Source: Pyrrhoderma lamaoense
Lineage: Eukaryota; Basidiomycota; Agaricomycetes; Hymenochaetales; Hymenochaetaceae
Assembly (NCBI GenBank): GCA_002794735.1
Contig: NBAZ01000008.1
Coordinates: 1,178,001 to 1,242,000, forward strand
Direction: 5' to 3'
Length of the DNA: 64,000 nucleotides
The position numbers were made by a program, and so were the translations under genes. Shown here one piece after another: positions 38,891 to 51,300 of the stretch (positions within the stretch are counted from its first letter, which is position 1; every line of letters starts with the position of its first letter). The notes below the pieces were generated by a model that worked only from the letters and a program-made list of their open reading frames with translations, had not been told where the DNA came from and did no database searches.

Positions 38891-39448
38891 CCCTTCTACA
38901 GGCTAGAAGCGCGCTCGCCCTTTCTGCCTCACGAAACACCGGTTGTTCAAATGGGTGAACACACGATGTTTATGTCCGGGTAATGGTTCCCGAAATCCGT
39001 ATATTTTTTCCCTATACGTGCTACTGAATATCATACTTCTTGTTTCTCATTTCATGTTTTTCTCATCTTCTTCCCCTGTACCCAAATTGATCTTTTTACC
39101 GAAACATGAACTCTCCTATCTCCCTTTGCTATTAATTCTGTTCTTTTTGTCATAAAACATTTAAAAATCCGAGCCAATCAATGTTAATTTTTATTTATTC
39201 ATCTTGCTATCGTTCTTAAATCGATTTGCACTCTCGTCTTGCTCTCGTTTTGCTTATCTTGCTGATGCTTTGTCTATCAAAATTTGTAGAATAGTTTGTT
39301 GCTTTGTCGCTCTGTTGCTCTATTACTTTGTACCATACAGTGAAATATACATATGATATACAATTTAAGAAAGTTCAATCTGCTGCTCGCGACAAGCAAT
39401 AATGAATACTTCGAGTCCAGAATTCAAAGACGAAGCAAAACTGCTAGC
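38891..39448. other. 3' spacer between DUF7918 gene and U6
   Basis: AT-rich and T/C-rich DNA, including a further CTTGCTATCG (39203) and several TTGCT-type variants. No gene recognised. Confidence 0.4.
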
Positions 39449-39520
39449 AAAAAAGAGCAATAAATATTGTGCACCGAAGTGCTTCCACTCTGAAAAGCGT
39501 GTCATCCTTGTGCAGGGGCC

Positions 39521-39551
<31 letters not shown>

Positions 39552-39575
39552 TTCGTATGTCACCCCGAAGGGGAC
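39449..39575 (-). ncRNA. U6: U6 spliceosomal snRNA
   Basis: On the minus strand the gene begins GTCCCCTTCGGGG (the 5' hairpin) and then contains AAATTGGAACGATACAGAGA, GATTAGCATGGCCCCTGC and CAAGGATGACACGC, the invariant U6 core including the ACAGAGA box and the AGC triad. The 3' part can fold as GCAC-TTCG-GTGC. Transcription should stop at the T run at 39449-39454 (minus strand). The core is continuous, so there is no intron as found in some fungal U6 genes. The exact 3' end is inferred from the terminator. Confidence 0.95.
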
Positions 39576-42500
39576 AATATATTATGGATGCATAATTAAG
39601 TAGTTGCGTCGGTTTTGAGTTTTGGTCAGTCGGCGGGCACTTGTTTGTTCGCACACTTACATAATTATATATTAGTAATATGGAAAATTTTAATATATTA
39701 TATAAGACAAAAATAATTAACCAGTTTATTTCATAATCATTATTCCTTGTATTTCAACACGACTTAAAGTTAAATGAAGTATAAACTAACATGCGTATAC
39801 GAAAATTATACCTAAACTTCTTAGATTCTAGTCTACTCTTCGAGGATTTCGTTTTTTGCATTTCCGAGGATGCTTATGACCCCCTTCTCTCGCGTCGAGA
39901 GTCTTCCCTGGTTAAAACTTAATTCGAAACAAGCTTTCATGTGACTGTTCACAAGTTCAAGTCATATTGATACGTATCATTCATGAGAAATCAACACACA
40001 GATGTGAGTTCCTGAATTCGACGGCTTCTCCCGGTTTTTATTGTGAAATAGGTGTGTATGGAATGCGAGCCGCCGGGTTGGAGATTCCCGAAGCCGATAT
40101 GGGCATAGATGATAACAAGTCTGAAGACTTATGCATATAAGGACACTATGCATGCTGATCTGTAGAGAGAATGCATACGAAGAACTAGTGATTCATAAAA
40201 GACGCGGGAGCAAAGAGGTGGGTAAAGAACGATGGTTCGCAATTTACAAATGTGTTTTTGGATTCAATTAGAAGTACCCATTGCATAAGTATTAATCACG
40301 ATTAGCTACATGACTAGTCTTCATCACCAGCAGGATGAATAAAGATGATAAGCGCCACACTGACATATAAAGGGACAGCTCATCTTTGCGCGCGCGTCTC
40401 CTATCTTGGTTAAACTTTACGGATACATTTGTGGGTAAAAGGGCTTCCCACCAATGTGTTAAGGATCAAGATCGGTAGTTCATATTCTTCTTGAAGACTA
40501 CTGATGTGCTGCCTATTCTTCATCTCCCGGAATTCGTCCGCTTATTTTCGCAAAGTGGTCATAGAAAGTCAATTAAAAAAGGTCTTTGGAGCGCTTCTTC
40601 TCTCTTCTTCTCCGTTAAGGCACAACTACATGTACCGTAACCATCGCCTTGCATTCACCCCCTCGGTGATAAAGACTAAAGGATTTAAAGCACAGCCCTA
40701 CTACTGTGAAGAGACGAGGAAGTAAAGTAAGAAATGAACTTGAAGAAGCAAGCTATTTGCGGAAGAGAAGAGAAGAATATGCAGATAAGTCAGACACTTG
40801 CCATTGAATCGAACGGCGAAAAGGAAGCTCGAGTGCATGAATGAATACAAGCTGTGGATAGATCAATGATGCGAAAACCGCACGGCTTCTTTTACTTACC
40901 GTAAACTGGCGTATTTTCAGGTTTAGAGATCAGGTATCGGAGTATCGGAATACGAGAATAGCGAGGATTTTAATAATGATAATAATAATAAATCGTTAAA
41001 ATAAAAATGTTTTTATGATATAGTCTGTAATTGTGAAACTGCATGTATTTGGCCATGAACGATCACGCCTTCAAGATATGCTAGAAATGGTTCCTTAAGA
41101 TATGCGATAGCAATTATGCTCGGATCAGGGTAAATTTCCTTTCCATCTTCCACTGGAAAGAGTTGAAGATGTCATTTACCCCCAGTTGTTCTTATTTTCT
41201 TGGATAACTGGGACATATGAAGTAGTCCTACCTCAGAAAAAGAGATAAAAGTATATGTGCATCGGAGCCAAACTTTGAAATATACTTTGTTGAGCTATAC
41301 TTAATTTTGAGACTCGCATATATTCGGTAATAGTCCTTCACAGATCTACGATGAGCTCATATGCGTCGATAACGACGAATCTAGAGCAATCAATTTTACA
41401 CGAAATGCAAGCGCCTACAAACAACAGCGCCGCACAAGACTAGAATACATTGCAAGAAATCGACTTTTCATGCTCATTGGAGATACAAACTTATGACAAT
41501 TATAATAGGCGATGACCGTTAGTTTTATATATTACTGTAGAATGTATACGATCATACTTCCTGTCCGGTATTGAATTCAGAATTGATATCCTGAGTTTCA
41601 TGGGACATATTTTTCGACACAAAGTTAGAGATCAAATCGGTATGGGGCATAGTATTGGGCTCAATATCATCGTAGGATGAGAAGCACAAGACAGATAAAT
41701 AAATAAAAACCGAGAAGGTATGAAAAAGGTGGCACCCGTCTAGACCACTTAGAGAAGTTCGGTAGTCAGTTATCTGCGAATGGCATGCACATTCAACTTG
41801 TTGCCTTAAGGAAGCCAGGTGGCTTGAGCATTCTACTGAGATATTTGACACAGCGATCACGTATGTTCGTAACACTTGCCATATGCATAACGTACAAACA
41901 ACTTACGGGCGTTTACAAATCGGTCGCGATTGAGTTCCGATAACGAACTGTGCCAAAGGTCACATAAACGTTAATTTGCATAGAGTCGCAAGAAGGTCGA
42001 AACAGGTCTGGCCAGGTTCCAGGAAGAATAAGATGAAGTTACGCATCGCACCTGTGTACAAACAACAGCTCAAAGAGAATGAATGAAGGCTGTCCATGCA
42101 TAGCTCTTTAGGCTCTGATCAACCTTCCGGCTCCGAAACGAGTCGAATATTTTCAGATGGAAAAGAAAGCAATCCAATCAGAGAGTGCAGAGTCATTGAT
42201 ATGGGTCGGTGAACGCTATATATCGCTCAGACATTTAAGCGAGCATTCTCAAACCGAAGGCTGAGATTGAATATTCCGAGATCAGCTTGATCCACATGTT
42301 GCATACGTGTGTTGCTCTCAGCCAAGCATGGAATTTGTGAACCGCGATAGTGAGTTGGGACTAGACTACGATTAGGCTGGGAACGGGAGTGTGGTCTTGT
42401 TAACGAGTGATGACTGGCTGACGACGAGGGAATGAAGCCACCTCATGGATCAAAAAGTTTCTTTAGGTTGATGGATATATATAAAAGACCGGATGCCGGA

Positions 42501-43802
42501 CTAGTTCCGGGTATGATTACAGTTGTCCATACTAAAAAGAGAATTATGTCGGGCGCCCGAATACGAGCTGCCAGCGGGAGTGGGGAATTGGCAGCATGAT
42601 ATGTTGTAGAGAAGGCAAGTAGACTGTGTCGGTCGCCGACGGGACCAGGTCATCATTGATTGAATAAGGATAAGCGACGGAAGCGAGCCTAGAACATGTT
42701 GATCTTCTACGTTGCTACAGAATTACGGACGAAATGAAAACGATGAACCTTCGATTTAGGATAAAATGCAGAGGGACATGAAGATACGCGTAGAAAAGAG
42801 ATTTGATACAATGATAAGTGGAAGAGTGAAACTGTGACTGACTAGCTTTTAATGACTACCTTTTGAGAAAGGTTAAAGAGGGAAAAAAAAAAGAAAACTA
42901 AGGCTTTGCATTGTAAATCATATTTAAAATGATGAATGATATGATAATTGTGTTGTTTTTATTCAGGTCGGAGTATATGTAATAAAATGTTCATTGCAAA
43001 TAACTATTAGTATACTAGCAAACGTGGGTGCTGCGGGTGCAAAATTAAGTAAACCTAGTTGCTCCAATTTAGGAAGTTGAAAATATATTGAACCAGTAAA
43101 TTGGCCTGATCAAGAAGTCAAACCATAGCATTATCTATATCAGGAAGTATAGCTAGAGTTAAAACTTGAGGGTCTACATCCGGCGTCGGTCGCTGCGCTG
43201 CTCTCGTCCTCCTCAACGTTCTGCTCGTCGTCTGCATCCCGTTCGCAACATCAACAGCCTGAAACTCGCTACTGCCAATTGGCCACCGTGGCCCACGCGA
43301 TCCCCCCCCTCCCCGCCGTCGTGCATCCTTGTTTATCACTATCCTGCATTCAGCCAGCTGTCCATCCTCCGATTTCCCTCAGGGATCCTCGGGCGACTTG
43401 CCGATTTGCTTCTCCTCACTACCTGCTCTCATAACCCACAAAACAACGTCTCAAGCTTGAAATTTGTCTTTCAAACTATCCGCTTTTCTTTTACGCGTTT
43501 TCTGTTATCCGGTTTGGCCGTAGACGTGTTTTTGTCAACGCGCCTTGCTTGTACCTCACAGGACGGGGGAATACTCAGAATAATTGAAGAGAAGTCATAA
43601 TCGTTAGTAGCTACTACACCGGGTCAAAGACTGTCTTGACATATCGACTTTGGCCACATTGTGTATCGTACGCGCGGATTGTGAGCCTGACGGCTATTTA
43701 ACTCTTTATCATATAATACAACTCTAGTGCGTATCTTAGTTCATACATATCATACGCTCCTCTGCTCTGCAACCGTTTGCTACGCACTCCCTTGACTTCT
43801 TG
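39576..43802. other. Long intergenic region upstream of a putative regulator
   Basis: About 4.2 kb without a recognisable gene. It contains an AT-rich stretch next to U6 (candidate U6 promoter), a TATATAAAAG at about 42478, a short A/AT repeat near 40978-40990, and a GC-richer stretch at 43170-43330 with open frames on both strands. Minus-strand frames at 41552-41875 and 43118-43339 have no family resemblance. It may be a large upstream regulatory region or hold non-coding RNA. Confidence 0.4.
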
Positions 43803-46800
43803 ATGTCAACTCCCCCACTCTCAATTTCCGATGGCCTTTTGCAGTCGGACATGCATACCAGCGATCTCTCCGCTCCCTTCCCAAAGACAGAAGACATTTC
43901 AATCGCTTTCCCTCCATACAGTTCGTCATCTCAGGAAGCCCTTACGTCCCCAACAACGCACATTCCTCCTTCTTCCTCCTACGACCCTAGACCAGGATCC
44001 TCGCACGCACCATCTTCTATGCAGCCCCTCACCCAGATTGAAATGGATACAATTGACTCTATGACTGGGACTAGTTCTTCAAACGCATTTCTACCACCCT
44101 TCCAGGAACTCAGCATCAGGCACATACTCTGAGCTCTGCTGGTGATGAAATGCAAGGAATTACACCGCTTAGAGAGCAGTCACCCGGTAGCGTACATACT
44201 CCGTCTAGCAACCCGTCGCATGCGGCTTCTCCCATCCCGCCCCCCTACTCAAACTCTTCCCTCGCCTCCGCATTAGACGAGCCTAACGCATCGTTTCTGA
44301 GTCGTAGTCGATCTGGGTCGGTAGCATCCCCGAACACTGCAGGATTCGTTTCCCGGACTTCTCCACCTCGCTCTAGTCAGGAAAAAACGCGCAAATTTTC
44401 GATCACTTCTGACTTCCCTGGTATTCCAAGGCCTGATCCTGTGAACGCGCCTCATATGCTTGTGGTGGACGATGTATTGAACAGGTATATATAATTTCCT
44501 TTTCTGTAGATCAGCTTTTCCCTCAACCTATATTTGATATTTTTATGTCATTTCCCGTGTCCTTCGATTTCATGCTAATCTTATTCTCTTTAGTATCATG
44601 AGAAATGCGGCGTCTGCGCGTCAAGCGTGTTCAATGGGTCAGGGTGTTGAAGCTACTACAAAGGTTGATGAAATGAAGAAACAGATCTTGCTCGTGTCTG
44701 AGTTACTTTCTACAACCGGGTTGGACTCACCTCCACATCAAGATAGTCCTAGAGGACAAGGGAATGCATCCAGTACTTCTTCCTCTGGATCGTTATCTAT
44801 GTCTCACAGACATTCCGCATCGTTACCACGACTTGGGACGGCAACAACGCCCCCTAGCGTGATACCGAATTTTCCAGCCGGAATCTTTTCTCTTCCGTCC
44901 GGTCCTCCTTCACTTGAACATTCATTAGGTGGGCAGGTAGCGATGGATATAGGAAATCAAGGAAGTCCCGATTCAGATGGTTCTCGCAAACGGTGTGCAT
45001 CATCAATGGCGGGAGACAGGATTAACAAGGCCATACGTCTTGACACCGTAGATGGTAGCCTCCCCCATTAACCCAACCAGCCACGCCTCCTATTGAAAGA
45101 AAGTTAGCTTTAACGGGACAACCTCTCTCTGCCGGTATTGTTCCGTCTTCTACATCGACCTTAGTCGGTAGCACTCCCTTACCCCCCTTCCTAACTCAGC
45201 TCCCAGCCCTCTGTCTGCATCCTTAATGGCGTTTGATGCCATAAGCTCTACTTCAGCGCTTGCAAGTGTATCCTCTTCTACAGGTGCAACAGCATCTCGA
45301 CCAGTTAGTCCGCCTGAATCCGCCGACTCAAATTGGCAATTACTACAAAAGCAGATCTCCTCATCTACTCCTGTTACATCCATGCATCCTATTGTGACTC
45401 AATCACAGTCACCCTTCCCTTTGGCGACAGTAACTTCAACATCCGCTTCAGTTGCAGAAAACGGTGGGCTTCCTGTAGGTGCACAGCTGGATTCGTGGTC
45501 TGACATCGCAGGAACTTCAGTTCTTGCTGGACCGGCCGGACCAAATATGGGGACGGTTCATCCTCAAGACCTTGCTTCTTCGGGTCCCACGACGATCTCG
45601 CCATTTGGAACTCAGTTTTCAACAGCAGTTATCCCTTCCCCTCTAACAATGCAATCAACAACTGTGACTACCCATCCAGGCATGGGCTCACGTTCGTCTT
45701 CTTTTTCAAATCACACTCCATCGGCTGTTATGTATGGAAGCTCAGCCCCACTCCATGTAGCTCCCCCTCCTATTGCTGATTCAAACCCCTTAAGACAATC
45801 TGTAAAATCTGAGTATGTACCGAGTAATGGACAGATACAACCAGGACGCGCGCGAGCTCGATCACAGGCAATGCGGTCGGAGAGACGGTCACCCAGCTCA
45901 TCTTCCTGTGAAGATGAAGGTGACAGTGACTATGAGGGCTATGGACATTACCAAGGGCATAATCGTTCGTTTTCTAAAACATCTCCACCTTTGAAAAGTA
46001 GGGATAACTCCCCTCATCGACGAACAAATTCCTCTGGTATTTTAGGCTCTCCGACTGAAATGAACTCTAGTCAAAATGCTAGTGCGAACGAGATCCCTAC
46101 GGAATTCCGTGCTGATGTAGATCGGATCTTCTTCGAATTTTTGAACAAGACTTGTTCAAATTGTAAGTAGTACATCTTGAGATATCACAAGCAATGTCTC
46201 AGCACATTTTCTAGTGGATGCTACTGATTCAAAGGGGGAATTGATTCACCAAACATTAATGGCAAAAAAGATGCAGCGTTTAGACGAGTCTCCGGATTTC
46301 AGACCTTTCAAGTTCCGTATACAGGCGTTTACTAACGGTTTTCTGGAAGAAGTATGTATTTCAATTCATTAGAAAACATAGCAATTAACCTCGTCGCCAC
46401 CCAGCTTGCTCGGCAAGGCTTTAATGAAGAAAAAATTCCGATGAAAAAGGTACCATTGTTCTGGTTCTCCTTCATCCGTCACTAATAAGTTTCTATTTTA
46501 AAAATTTGCTCAAGGTTCGAAATTACTTGTGGACGCAACCATATATTTCTCGCTTCAATGAAGATGGTAAAAAGGCAAAATCAAAAGGCAATCATATCTG
46601 GAACATTGATGCAAAGAAGAAGCCCGAAGGTGGATGGGAGTTCAGACCGTTTCATCGTAAGCTCGCAGGATCGCCCCCTAGTATCGCGTATATCGGATTG
46701 CGATGGTCATGGACTCCCCGAATTTGGGATCCACAAGCATCTCGAGTCAACATTGAAGTGCAATATAGCTCACCGAATCTACCTTCGTGGTTGTCCTGGC

Positions 46801-47856
46801 ATAATAATGTTCTACAGGGGACACCGCCTCCGGATGCCCAAAGCTGCGAAGTTACAGTTGAAGCAAGGGTGAGCTTTGCTTTTCTGAATCTCAATATAAT
46901 TGTAGTAATGGTATTTATTCTATTCAGACGGTGCAAGATGGTCAAGAGGAAATACTCTCTCAAACTTTTCAAATAAACGTGTCAGCCGTCCCTACTGGAA
47001 CTGACTTATCTTACAATGGTACGCGTTCTGCCTCCGATTTACATGGGCCCCGTAGGGTGAATAGCGACTCAATTGTGCCTCATGTAGCAGGCACCGGACG
47101 GTTTGTATCCGCATGCCATTATCCAGCAGTCGCTGATCCAGGGCCACACAGACCAATGGCAACCTTACCTACGTCCTTAGTGGGACAGGCTCCGACGTTG
47201 ACTGCGCAAGATGCGCAAATGATGCAGGTTCTCACAAGTGCCGCTCAACGTGTTGCACAGGAGGCGCAAGCTCATGTTATCGCTCAGTCCCGCCCACAGG
47301 CGGTTCCGGGACCAGAGCTCCAGTCTCTCGCTAAGCAACAACATGTTCTAACTGTTACAGCCCAGGCTTTGGACCAGGAGGTATATTCTCCTCCAGAAGC
47401 AGTCCCGCCGTCTTCCCATGCACTTGTAGCCGCGGCGCAGCAAGTCGTCTTCCAAGCCGCTCGTCAAGTTGCGGCTGACCGGACAGCAGTCATGTCCCTC
47501 GCTGGGGTGTCCCCACGCTCCAACAACAACCGACTGGAGCCGCAGTGACCGTCAATGAAGTTTCGGTCGCCACTCAGAGTGCTGTAGCACAGGCTGTTGA
47601 GATCACTGGGCCATTATCAAGTGAAGTTGACGTTATGATGACTGCGAGTTCTTTACTCCAACAACAAACTCGCCCAGCTCCGCTACTTGCACCACCGCTT
47701 GAGGCGGCGGCCCTAGCTGTTAGTGCGATGAATGGGATTCGACCGCACTCGACTGGTACGATGCCTCCGATCCCGGTGGTGCCCCCTCCAAATACTGTTC
47801 CTGCTTTCCCACCAAACATTCCTCCTTTATCAATTGTCGGACAGTCTGATATTTAA
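43803..47856 (+). CDS. Large Ser/Pro-rich putative regulator with a conserved basidiomycete core
   Basis: Start MSTPPLSISDGLL. The N-terminal half is Ser/Thr/Pro-rich and disordered. The conserved core is at 46084-46980: EFRADVDRIFFEFLNKTCSN, AKKMQRLDESPDFRPFKFR, ARQGFNEEKIPMKKVRNYLW, GNHIWNIDAKKKPEGGWEFR, and a segment WLSWHNNVLQGTPPPDAQSC resembling a putative Ig/cadherin-like (He_PIG) repeat. The C-terminus is Ala/Gln/Pro-rich (AAQRVAQEAQAHVIAQSRP). Introns at about 44485-44593, 46163-46213, 46352-46403, 46450-46515 and 46868-46928. Four single-base losses in C runs (44097-44099, 45062-45066, 45182-45187, 47511-47514) break the frame. I recall this core in other Agaricomycetes but know no function; a DNA- or chromatin-related role is a guess from composition. 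Confidence 0.7.
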
Positions 47857-48350
47857 GCTCATCCCATTCTCCTATTTTGTACCATAGGTATAGAGATTCA
47901 CTTTTCTACTTTTTGCTTTTTTTGGGGCTTGTGCGAGCGAAGTAAATGATTTTTTCGTACTATCGCAGTGCTTATCTGCTTTTGTTTTATTATCGCATAT
48001 ACTTGCATTGACAGTTCAATACTCTCCCTCTATATTTCTAGTCATGCTTTATCAACTTCTTTTATTCTTCCCCCCCACTTATCCCTGCGACTTATCACGT
48101 TAAAAACCATGTATCCATTGTAAAAGATCGAACTTGGACACTTGAACGAGTAAAATTACATGTGTTCTTTCTAGTACATGTATATAAAAGGATGAGTATA
48201 GAATGTACGTAGGCTCCTGAAAAAGGCCAATGATGTGAAATATTGGGAAATGACAAAAAAAATTGATGCTATTCGGGTTCTATATAACCCAAGAAAAATA
48301 AGAGTATAGTGAATTAGATATTCTAATAATAGATATCAAATGGGTAGATC
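47857..48350. other. Convergent 3' spacer
   Basis: About 490 bp of AT/T-rich DNA between two convergent genes; probably two 3' UTRs. No gene recognised. Confidence 0.5.
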
Positions 48351-51300
48351 TCAAAGGGGAGATGGTTCTCTAATGGTGCATTCCGAGTAAGTTAGTTCCG
48401 TAGCAGGAGGGGACGTTGCTGTTTCTGACTGTTCAACATAGGCAGGGGAAGAGGATGGTCCTCCTCTTAAAAGGGTACCCTGGAACGCATCATTTTCTAA
48501 TCGATCAACAGAACCTACGATCATCAATTCATCATTGTCATCGTCATCATCGTCCAAAACGATGGTATCATCAGCCTTCTTTAAGTATAATGTTGCCTTG
48601 TCAAATATTTCAAGTTCATTAACTGTCTTTTCCCCGTCAACGAGCTCTTCACCATTGTAATAAAGATGTTGTTCGGAGTAATCAATGTCAAACATATTCA
48701 AAAGCTATAAACGCAAAATACATGGAATCAATTGAACAACTAGAATACAATGACTATGATGGGAAGAGGGCTTACTTCAAGTTTGATCGTCTGAACGGTA
48801 GTGTGCTTAAAGACGTGGATTTCTTTACGACGATTATATTTGCTCTCCTTGATTCTCTGCGAAGATCTTGAACCTGCTTTTCTTGATATGGAAGTAGCAA
48901 TGCTGAATCCATCGGAAACACTAGAATGAGCTCCACTTTTTCGTCCAGTTGACATCGAATTGCCACTCGAAATAAGATCCTCTTGAATAGCAGAAACTGA
49001 AGAAGGGACCACCTCTTGAGGGTTTAGGCGTATAATTGTTAGAATAGTTGAATCAAATTGTAATTTGCTAAGTAATAGTGGCTGTTTGAACAAATAGTCG
49101 AAGTCTGACAATAAAAAGCAAACAAACCATTCGGAACGGCATCTTCTACAGCAAGATGGAAATGAGAAGATATCTGGCGTGTCGTCTTTACCATTCGCAA
49201 GCGCATAACCGACACTAACCTCGATCTTCGGGCCTACTTCATAACTATCAAAAACTGATTAGCTATCTATTCAAAATAGTTAGCACTTCACATAACGCAG
49301 ATACACACAGTTTACTGAGATTTTCCCATTCTCCCTCTGTAACTGTAGAGAAGTCATCATTAAAATCGTCCATGTTTGATAGATCAACACGTATTCCACC
49401 AAGCCCGCAGTCGCAGAATAGGTGTTCAGTCGTTATATACTGAGGGCGAGCAGTATCACCGGGCTTGTCTATCCAAGCCTTCCAGGCGGCAATGAACTCA
49501 GACGGAATAAGTATGCATGTTGAGTCGCTCGCGATGTTCCTCCATCCAGATATATGATCGCTATTATAAAGCCGAGAAAACATTTTCTATATCAATCCAG
49601 TAAGAGTCGTTATAAGTTGTTAGCGTAATTGAGAATTAAGCACCTTCTCGTTGTCCGCATCCTTCCTTTGTTTCATCTTATTTCCCCTCGACAGGTGCAA
49701 CAAGACTTCACATTTTGAACAAGGTCGGCATTCCATTCTGGAGGATCCCATTCCGGATATAGTTGCTTCAAAAGCATTACAGACTGATTGCATAGCTTCA
49801 GCATCGGTACCTGGAGAGCACTTTAAATGGCTTACTCTAAAAGAGATGCGACGACGGTTATTCGCGTTGATAGTTAGATTAGAATGCTCACACAGAACGT
49901 GAGCTTTGAATTCAGTATCATCAGGAGGCGGATCTCCTTGTAAAGTATGCATCTTCGGTCTGGTGCACTGCCAGTCTTTACAGGGGAATTAGGTTCAAAG
50001 GATCATTGGAGTCAGAGTATACGCTATTGATACTCACCTTAACCCAATGTTTTGAAATCCAAAACCCTTCTTCGTCTATATCCGGTCTGCAAATAGAATT
50101 AAATTCATCCACAATTCTAGGGTGTTCAATTTGATAGAGCCTCTCTTCAACACAGTTAGATGTTTGTAGTCCTGTTGATTATAATCATTCCTACCTATGA
50201 ATACCCGTTCCACACAGGTATGACAGATATCATTTTCGGTGAGTTCAGGCTTAAGATGAAAGCCATACTCCAGTAGTTTTTGTCTTCCGGCCTGACGATC
50301 GGTAAGAAGGTATATAAAAAGATAGATACAAACGATACGCACCTCTGACATAAGTTTCATATCTTTATCCAGAAGTGGATTCAGGCGCCCATGGGAGCAG
50401 AGAAGATCCCTTGAGTCAATGATATTCCAAGGATCAGTTCGTGGCGTAACAGAAGACATCCCTAGTGACCCATCAGGTGATACATTGTCCACAGGTGGGC
50501 TTCCTGACTCTCGAGACGTTGACGCATTGGTATATATATCATCTACCCATGCATCACTATGGCCTGAATCATTGAGTGGTTGGATAAGCCATTTTTCAAG
50601 AGCCCATCTACTGGCTATGTAGAAAGGCTATATTCATAACGATAACTACGGTGCACAAATTTCAAAGTAGAACAAAGAGAAAACACTTACGTCTTTCGCA
50701 AAGCGGAGAGACCAGGACCTATAAACATCCATAACAATGTTTCGCTTTCGTGAGAACTCTGTCTTCAATTCCTCACGTCTAGTTCAATAGATTAGAGCCT
50801 GTTAACCCACGCAGGAAATCCCGTGAATACCTTTTCTTATAAACATGTATTGCACCCTCATGTTTCATATTTTCTGCCCTAACAATGTTGAGAGCGTCGG
50901 ATGGGGGGGTTGGAGGCTGTAAGCATGATGCATTTGGACTATCACACCGAGCATAGATTAACATATACGCATCCCTTGATGATAATTTTCTTGCTCCAGC
51001 CTTTAAAATAGGTACTCTCAAAGGATATAAGAAGCGAATTCGTTTAGGAAGCAACATCAATACTCACTGAGAAAAGAGTTCATCATCACTATCCTCTACT
51101 CGCCTACCCTTTGCTGATCGTTTTTGACGCTTTGAAGGTCTCCCACTGAGTGAATTGACAGATTATGTACCTATTCACTATTACATGTGGAAGAACTCAC
51201 TCAGAATCGCCATCTAACAATCCTAAATCCTCCGATGGAGACTCTTGGTGGAACGAGTGAAGTGGAGAAACGGTCTCATCATTGAATTGAAACCACTTTT

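Noticed and set aside
41552..41875. Minus-strand 107-codon frame
   Set aside because: No recognised family, no splice context, low-quality composition; probably chance.
43118..43600. GC-richer open frames on both strands
   Set aside because: They overlap one another, have Arg/Pro-biased composition and no family resemblance; more likely leader or spacer of the downstream gene.
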